Shown one piece after another: positions 56,716 through 64,000 of a stretch of DNA of 64,000 nt. This DNA is from Puniceicoccales bacterium Verruco_02 (GTDB lineage Bacteria > Verrucomicrobiota > Verrucomicrobiia > Opitutales > Oceanipulchritudinaceae). The stretch is from the NCBI GenBank assembly GCA_001604585.1, contig LVBW01000008.1:1-64000 (forward strand), read 5' to 3'. The notes beneath the pieces were generated by a model. The model was not told where the DNA came from and searched no databases. It was given only the letters and a program-made list of their open reading frames with translations. Numbering within the stretch: position 1 is the stretch's first letter; every line of letters begins with the position of its first letter. A program made the translations under genes and the position numbers.

Positions 56716-57228
56716 TCACTCTCTTGAGGAATCCCACCCGCCTCGCTTTCTCATGAACGTCAAAACGTCCTGAAAACGCTCAGCATTGGACTCGTCACAA
56801 CGGATGAGTTTTTTGTGTGCATCGATGATCATGCGCACCCTGTCGTCGCGGCCAAGGCTGTCGGCTTGAAGGCTCTGCATTTGCCCTTGTCCCTCAGGCA
56901 CTGCATCGCCTATCGAACACACCCGGTGCAGGCCAAGGTTGCGTATCAGCTCTAGGTTACGCGGACCAAGAGAGACAAGGCGCATCTCGCCGGGAGGGTC
57001 CATATCCATCAGCTCCAGCGCAGCCCCGGCAACAATACCCAAGAAGGTGCTGTCCATCGAAAGACAGTTGCTGAAGTCGATACTAATATTCTTACGCCCC
57101 TGCCCAATGACCAGCTCGAAGAACTCCCGCATCGCGGCCGAATTCAGATAATTGGCCCTGCCGTTGACGCGTACAACGACGGGGTCGGAATACGGGTTGA
57201 CGAGAAATACGGGGGCTTCTTCGGGCAT
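56716..57228 (-). CDS. STAS-domain protein with C-terminal extension
   Basis: A 170-residue protein. Residues 1-110 form a STAS domain: VNGRANYLNSAAMREFFELV, then ISIDFSNCLSMDSTFLGIVA with the DST phosphorylation loop (Ser about residue 59), then LVSLGPRNLELIRNLGLHRV. The last 55 residues (RDDRVRMIIDAHKKLIRCDE, RFQDVLTFMRKRGG) are helical and not part of the STAS fold; they recall short tails on STAS proteins that dock to partners. The gene follows aconitase by only 25 bases, so its expression may follow TCA-cycle transcription. It precedes the GAF-SpoIIE phosphatase gene. Confidence 0.88.
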   Translation of the reverse strand: MPEEAPVFLVNPYSDPVVVRVNGRANYLNSAAMREFFELVIGQGRKNISIDFSNCLSMDSTFLGIVAGAALELMDMDPPGEMRLVSLGPRNLELIRNLGLHRVCSIGDAVPEGQGQMQSLQADSLGRDDRVRMIIDAHKKLIRCDESNAERFQDVLTFMRKRGGWDSSRE

Positions 57229-57253
57229 CTTGGTAAGGCCTGGCCTCTCAGGA

Positions 57254-59953
<2,700 letters not shown>

Positions 59954-60252
59954 AGTTACTTTGTATTGTGCCCTATAAGAGGCGTATGCGCAATTCTTTT
60001 GCCCAGTACAAATGCTTTGCAGGGCCGCTTATCAAAAAGCGCCGGGCTGCTTAACGCCGCTTATGGCAAGGTCGCTGGTTACGCTCAACGATTCACAAAA
60101 CCACCACCCATCCACCAGGCATAAGCCGTTGTTTTGGGTGTCAAGAGATGCACCGGGAACAATCGTATGGATTGCCTCGTTCAGGGAAAGGCACGAGGCT
60201 AGAAGCTGCACCAGTCGTCGAGAAACAGCCAAGACAGACTCAAAGCACTGCG
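59954..60252. other. Intergenic region between hisA and acnA
   Basis: A gap of 299 bases that should contain the acnA promoter. I see no gene and no strong hairpin after hisA. Confidence 0.5.
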
Positions 60253-60981
60253 CTAACTCTTTGCGAACGCGAGCACTTCGGGCAGAGTCACACGGCCTTC
60301 GTACAGGGCCTTGCCTATGATCACGCCGTCGAAATTCGGCCTGCGTGCGGCTATGTCTCGGAACTTCTCCACGTCCGCCCCGCAGCCTACTCCGCCCGAA
60401 GCTATGATGCCACAGGGCACGCTGGCGCACATCTCGTCCTGCGCCTCATAATTGGGACCGGCCAGCATACCGTCGCGGGAAATATCAGTGTATATGATGG
60501 TCTGTACGCCAAGTTCGGCCACTGTGCGGGCAAGGTCCAAGGCCTTTGCCTCGGCAGTGTCCACCCAACCGCGAACGGCCACTTTGCCCCCCTTGGCGTC
60601 TATGCCCACGGCGATGCGCGGGCCATGCGCCGCTGCCAGTTCGCGGATAAAGTCCTTGTCTTCCACCGCCCTTGTCCCGATTACAACGCGCGACACCCCG
60701 GCCTTGAAGGCACGCTCCACATTGGCAAGACTTCGCATACCGCCGCCCATCTGGACCTTCAGGCCCGTGGCCGATATGGCCTCGATGGCCGCCCAGTTGG
60801 AGGGCGTGCCACTGAAGGCACCGTCCAGATCCACGACGTGGACCCATTCCGCACCGGCTAGGGCAAAGTGGCGTGCAGGCTCGGCTGGATCAGCATGGTA
60901 CACGCTCTCTTGCTCGGCCTTGCCCTGCACAAGGCGGACGACGCGGCCATTCTTGATATCGACGGCGGGATAAATGATCAT
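60253..60981 (-). CDS. hisA: Phosphoribosylformimino-5-aminoimidazole carboxamide ribotide isomerase
   Basis: A 242-residue TIM-barrel isomerase of histidine biosynthesis that converts ProFAR to PRFAR. The N-terminal strand MIIYPAVDIKNGRVVRLVQG contains the catalytic Asp8, WVHVVDLDGAFSG follows, the first phosphate loop is QMGGGMRS, the second catalytic Asp is in IIYTDISRDGML, and the second phosphate loop is IIASGGVG. HisA rather than HisF is indicated by the opening AVDIKNG and by ISRDGML. No other his gene is in the window, so the pathway is dispersed. The start codon is the family start. Confidence 0.96.
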   Translation of the reverse strand: MIIYPAVDIKNGRVVRLVQGKAEQESVYHADPAEPARHFALAGAEWVHVVDLDGAFSGTPSNWAAIEAISATGLKVQMGGGMRSLANVERAFKAGVSRVVIGTRAVEDKDFIRELAAAHGPRIAVGIDAKGGKVAVRGWVDTAEAKALDLARTVAELGVQTIIYTDISRDGMLAGPNYEAQDEMCASVPCGIIASGGVGCGADVEKFRDIAARRPNFDGVIIGKALYEGRVTLPEVLAFAKS

Positions 60982-61047
60982 TGTGGGAGCCAGTTAAATG
61001 ATTCGGGAGAGAATAACCAGTGTTTTCTCCCTCAGCAATATACAGAC

Positions 61048-61086
61048 AGGCTCCCGGATGCCGCTTTTCGCAGTCTCCGGGAGCCC
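61048..61086 (-). terminator. Rho-independent-type terminator after tkt
   Basis: AGGCTCCCGGA (61048-61058) pairs with TCCGGGAGCCCT (61075-61086; 10-11 pairs) around a 16-base loop, 23 bases past the tkt stop codon. The minus-strand tail is TGTCTGTATATT. Confidence 0.7.
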
Positions 61087-61109
61087 TGTTTGCCAATTAA
61101 CACTAGCGA

Positions 61110-63098
61110 CTATGCGGACAGGCTGCCCGCCACCTTGGCGAGGTTGTCCGCGCTCATGCCGAGGATTTCCATCACCATGTCGCCGGGGGCGGAGATGCCG
61201 AAGCGGTCGATGCCGACAACGGTCGAGGCATACTTGTACCACAGGGCGCTTACGCCAGCCTCGATAGCCACACGCTTTGTGCAGGCTGCGGGCAGGACGC
61301 TCTCCTTGTACTCGGCGCTCTGCGCGTCAAAGAGGTTCATGCTGGGCATCGACACAACGCGCACGCCCTCGCCAAGGCTTTCGGCAGCCTTCATCGCGTG
61401 CTGAACCTCGCTGCCACTGGCAATGAGGATGAGCTTGAGTTCGCCCTGCTCGCGCTTGGCAACGTATGCGCCCTTGAGCGTGCCATTGCGACGGGCCTCG
61501 ACGGACAGGCTGCCCATGTTGGGAAGGTCCTGACGGGAAAGAATGAGGGCCGTGGGGCCATCCTTGCGCGACATCGCGGAGGCGAACGCAGCGGCGGTTT
61601 CCTCGCCGTCGGCGGGGCGGATTACGCTCAGGTTCGGGATAAGGCGCAGGGAGCTTGTCGTCTCGATTGGCTGGTGAGTGGGGCCGTCCTCGCCAACGCC
61701 CACGCTGTCGTGCGTAAAGACGTACTGGACGGGCAGACCTGCCAGCGCCGCAAGGCGGCAGCTCGGACGCATGTAGTCGCTGAAGGTGAGGAAGGTGGCG
61801 CCGGAGGGCATCCAGTAGCCGTCGTAGGCTATGCCGTTCATAATCGCGCCCATTGCGTGCTCGCGGATGCCGTAGCGCACGTTGCGTCCGGCGTAATTGT
61901 CCGCGCTGACATCGCCCACGCCGTCGATGTAGTTCTTTGTAGAGCCGTATAGGTCGGCGCTGCCGCCGATGACGCGGTCGAGCTTCTTGGCGATGGGCTG
62001 GAGCACCATGCCGCCGGAAACGCGGGTGGCGAACTTCTTCTCGGGGTTGAAGGCGGGGATGACGGCCATCAGCTCCTCGGCGGAGGGCATGGCGTCCTTG
62101 AGCGGCTTTTCGACATCGGCGGCCAGCGCGGGATTGGCGGCGGCCCAAACGTCGAAGCGGGCCTTCCAGTCGTTGTAGTTCTTAATTTGCGCGGCCTTGC
62201 GGGCGGCGAAGAACTCGCGCACCTCTGTGGACACGTAGAACTTCTCCCCGGCTGGCAGGCCTAGTGTGGCATGCGCCTTGTCGGCGAACTTCGCACCGCC
62301 CTCTCCGTGGCCCTTGGCAGTGCCCTGCACTTCCTCGATGCCCTTGCCGATGACGGTCTTGACGATGACAAGCTGCGGCTTGCCATTCTTTGCGCTGCGG
62401 GCCTTGTCGTAGGCGGCGGCGAGCGCGGCGGGGCTGTGCCCGTCGGTGACTGTCTGCACGTCCCATCCGTATGCCTCGTAACGCTTTGCCGTGTCCTCGC
62501 TCTGCGAGACACTGGCCATTGCGTCGAGCGTCACATCGTTCGAGTCGTAGAACAGGATAAGGTTGTCCAGCTTCCAGTGGGCGGCGAGGGCGCTCGCCTC
62601 GCTCGCAACGCCTTCCTGTATGCAACCGTCGCCTGCGAGGGCGATCACCGCGTAGTCGAAAATCTCCGCGCCCTCCTTGTTGAAGCGGGCTGCGTTCATC
62701 TTGCCCGCGAGGGCAAAGCCCACCGCGTTGCCAATGCCCTGCCCCAAGGGGCCTGTCGTACACTCCACGCCGGGCGTCTCCATGTATTCGGGGTGGCCGG
62801 GGGTCTTGCTGTGCAGCTTGCGGAAGCTCTTCACGTCGCCCAGCGACACGTCAAAACCAGCCAGATGCAGCCAGCTGTAGATGAACATGCTGCCGTGACC
62901 ACCGGAGAGCACGAAGCGGTCGCGGTTGATCCAGCGAGGCAGATCGGGGTTAACGTTCATGCACTGGCCAAAGAGCACAGCGCCCAATTCGGCGCAGCCA
63001 AGGGGCAGGCCGAGGTGGCCCGAGTTGCAGGCGTGCACGGCGTCGATTGCGAGGCCGCGGGCCTCGTTGGCAGCTTTGAGAAGGATATCGGAGTTCAT
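61110..63098 (-). CDS. tkt: Transketolase
   Basis: A 662-residue thiamine-diphosphate enzyme of the non-oxidative pentose phosphate pathway that transfers two-carbon units between ketoses and aldoses. Landmarks are [18 protein letters not shown], the active-site [34 protein letters not shown], the ThDP motif [19 protein letters not shown] with the following SNDVTLD, and in the C-terminal half [39 protein letters not shown] and a final [13 protein letters not shown]. Length is as in the E. coli enzyme (about 663). It is divergent from the beta-galactosidase gene (292 bases between starts). A 14-base element at 63251-63264 is shared with the purF promoter region. Confidence 0.97.
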   Translation of the reverse strand: MNSDILLKAANEARGLAIDAVHACNSGHLGLPLGCAELGAVLFGQCMNVNPDLPRWINRDRFVLSGGHGSMFIYSWLHLAGFDVSLGDVKSFRKLHSKTPGHPEYMETPGVECTTGPLGQGIGNAVGFALAGKMNAARFNKEGAEIFDYAVIALAGDGCIQEGVASEASALAAHWKLDNLILFYDSNDVTLDAMASVSQSEDTAKRYEAYGWDVQTVTDGHSPAALAAAYDKARSAKNGKPQLVIVKTVIGKGIEEVQGTAKGHGEGGAKFADKAHATLGLPAGEKFYVSTEVREFFAARKAAQIKNYNDWKARFDVWAAANPALAADVEKPLKDAMPSAEELMAVIPAFNPEKKFATRVSGGMVLQPIAKKLDRVIGGSADLYGSTKNYIDGVGDVSADNYAGRNVRYGIREHAMGAIMNGIAYDGYWMPSGATFLTFSDYMRPSCRLAALAGLPVQYVFTHDSVGVGEDGPTHQPIETTSSLRLIPNLSVIRPADGEETAAAFASAMSRKDGPTALILSRQDLPNMGSLSVEARRNGTLKGAYVAKREQGELKLILIASGSEVQHAMKAAESLGEGVRVVSMPSMNLFDAQSAEYKESVLPAACTKRVAIEAGVSALWYKYASTVVGIDRFGISAPGDMVMEILGMSADNLAKVAGSLSA

Positions 63099-63222
63099 GG
63101 AATACGGTTTTTCTTGAGCTTACCCGAATAGCGGTCCGGCCCGCCAGAGCGAGCATTTATGACCCCTAACAATAGAATGAACCGACAGGCCGGGAGAAGC
63201 CGTTGTATAAATAAAGAGCTAG

Positions 63223-64000
<778 letters not shown>

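Overview
The window is GC-rich, tightly packed bacterial DNA. It carries about 40 protein genes, mostly on the minus strand, and I see no rRNA, tRNA, CRISPR array or insertion sequence. A secretin, a periplasmic TonB C-terminal domain and PilO/PilP-like subunits point to a Gram-negative envelope. Several secreted proteins carry modules I associate with Verrucomicrobiota and nearby PVC lineages: autotransporter-associated beta-strand passengers, an L-type lectin domain, and a 'y-x-x-e-S-x-D-L-x-x-W' domain behind a signal peptide. I infer a verrucomicrobial or related PVC host from family resemblance only.

Layout. Bases 1-443 are the end of a chemotaxis receptor. Bases 760-9357 (minus) hold a VOC-fold protein, menB and a two-component cluster: an intact multi-PAS hybrid kinase, an intact HPt protein, and three proteins whose phosphotransfer residues are replaced (a receiver-kinase with Asn for the receiver Asp, a kinase with Arg for the H-box His, and an HPt-like protein with Phe for the His). 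A plus-strand sigma-54 activator (9685-11094) follows a regulatory stretch with a perfect CRP-type palindrome and a 17-bp inverted repeat. Bases 11121-13694 hold a GPH sugar transporter and a GH130 phosphorylase. Then come purF, a secreted repeat protein, hrpA, a polysaccharide deacetylase and an orphan nuoE-like gene.

Bases 23679-49473 form one long minus-strand type IV pilus / type II secretion locus. In transcription order it holds: an HsbR/CrsR-like receiver-PP2C-kinase protein, its STAS partner, the assembly ATPase, PilM-, PilN-, PilO- and PilP-like subunits, a secretin, a terminator, a GT-C/STT3-like membrane protein, three small pilin-like proteins, a medium pseudopilin, a PilX/GspK-like protein, a 1004-residue pseudopilin with a beta-helix-like passenger, a secreted lectin protein whose lectin fold is interrupted by FN3 and CBM60-like modules, the GspF/PilC platform protein, and a PilM-like-TM-PEGA-TonB_C fusion. 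The core is complete except that no prepilin peptidase or retraction ATPase lies in the window. Export or display of very large beta-rich, carbohydrate-binding surface proteins by this machine is the most interesting possibility here.

Bases 49942-55114 (plus) encode a 1207-residue pseudo-receiver/coiled-coil protein built like the Myxococcus motility proteins AglZ and FrzS, then YhbY and a tRNA-dihydrouridine synthase. Bases 55154-59953 (minus) hold a second partner-switching pair (membrane GAF-SpoIIE phosphatase and STAS protein) behind aconitase. hisA, transketolase and the start of a secreted GH2 beta-galactosidase close the window. Central metabolism (menaquinone, purine, histidine, TCA and pentose phosphate enzymes) is thus interleaved with a signalling and surface-export region.
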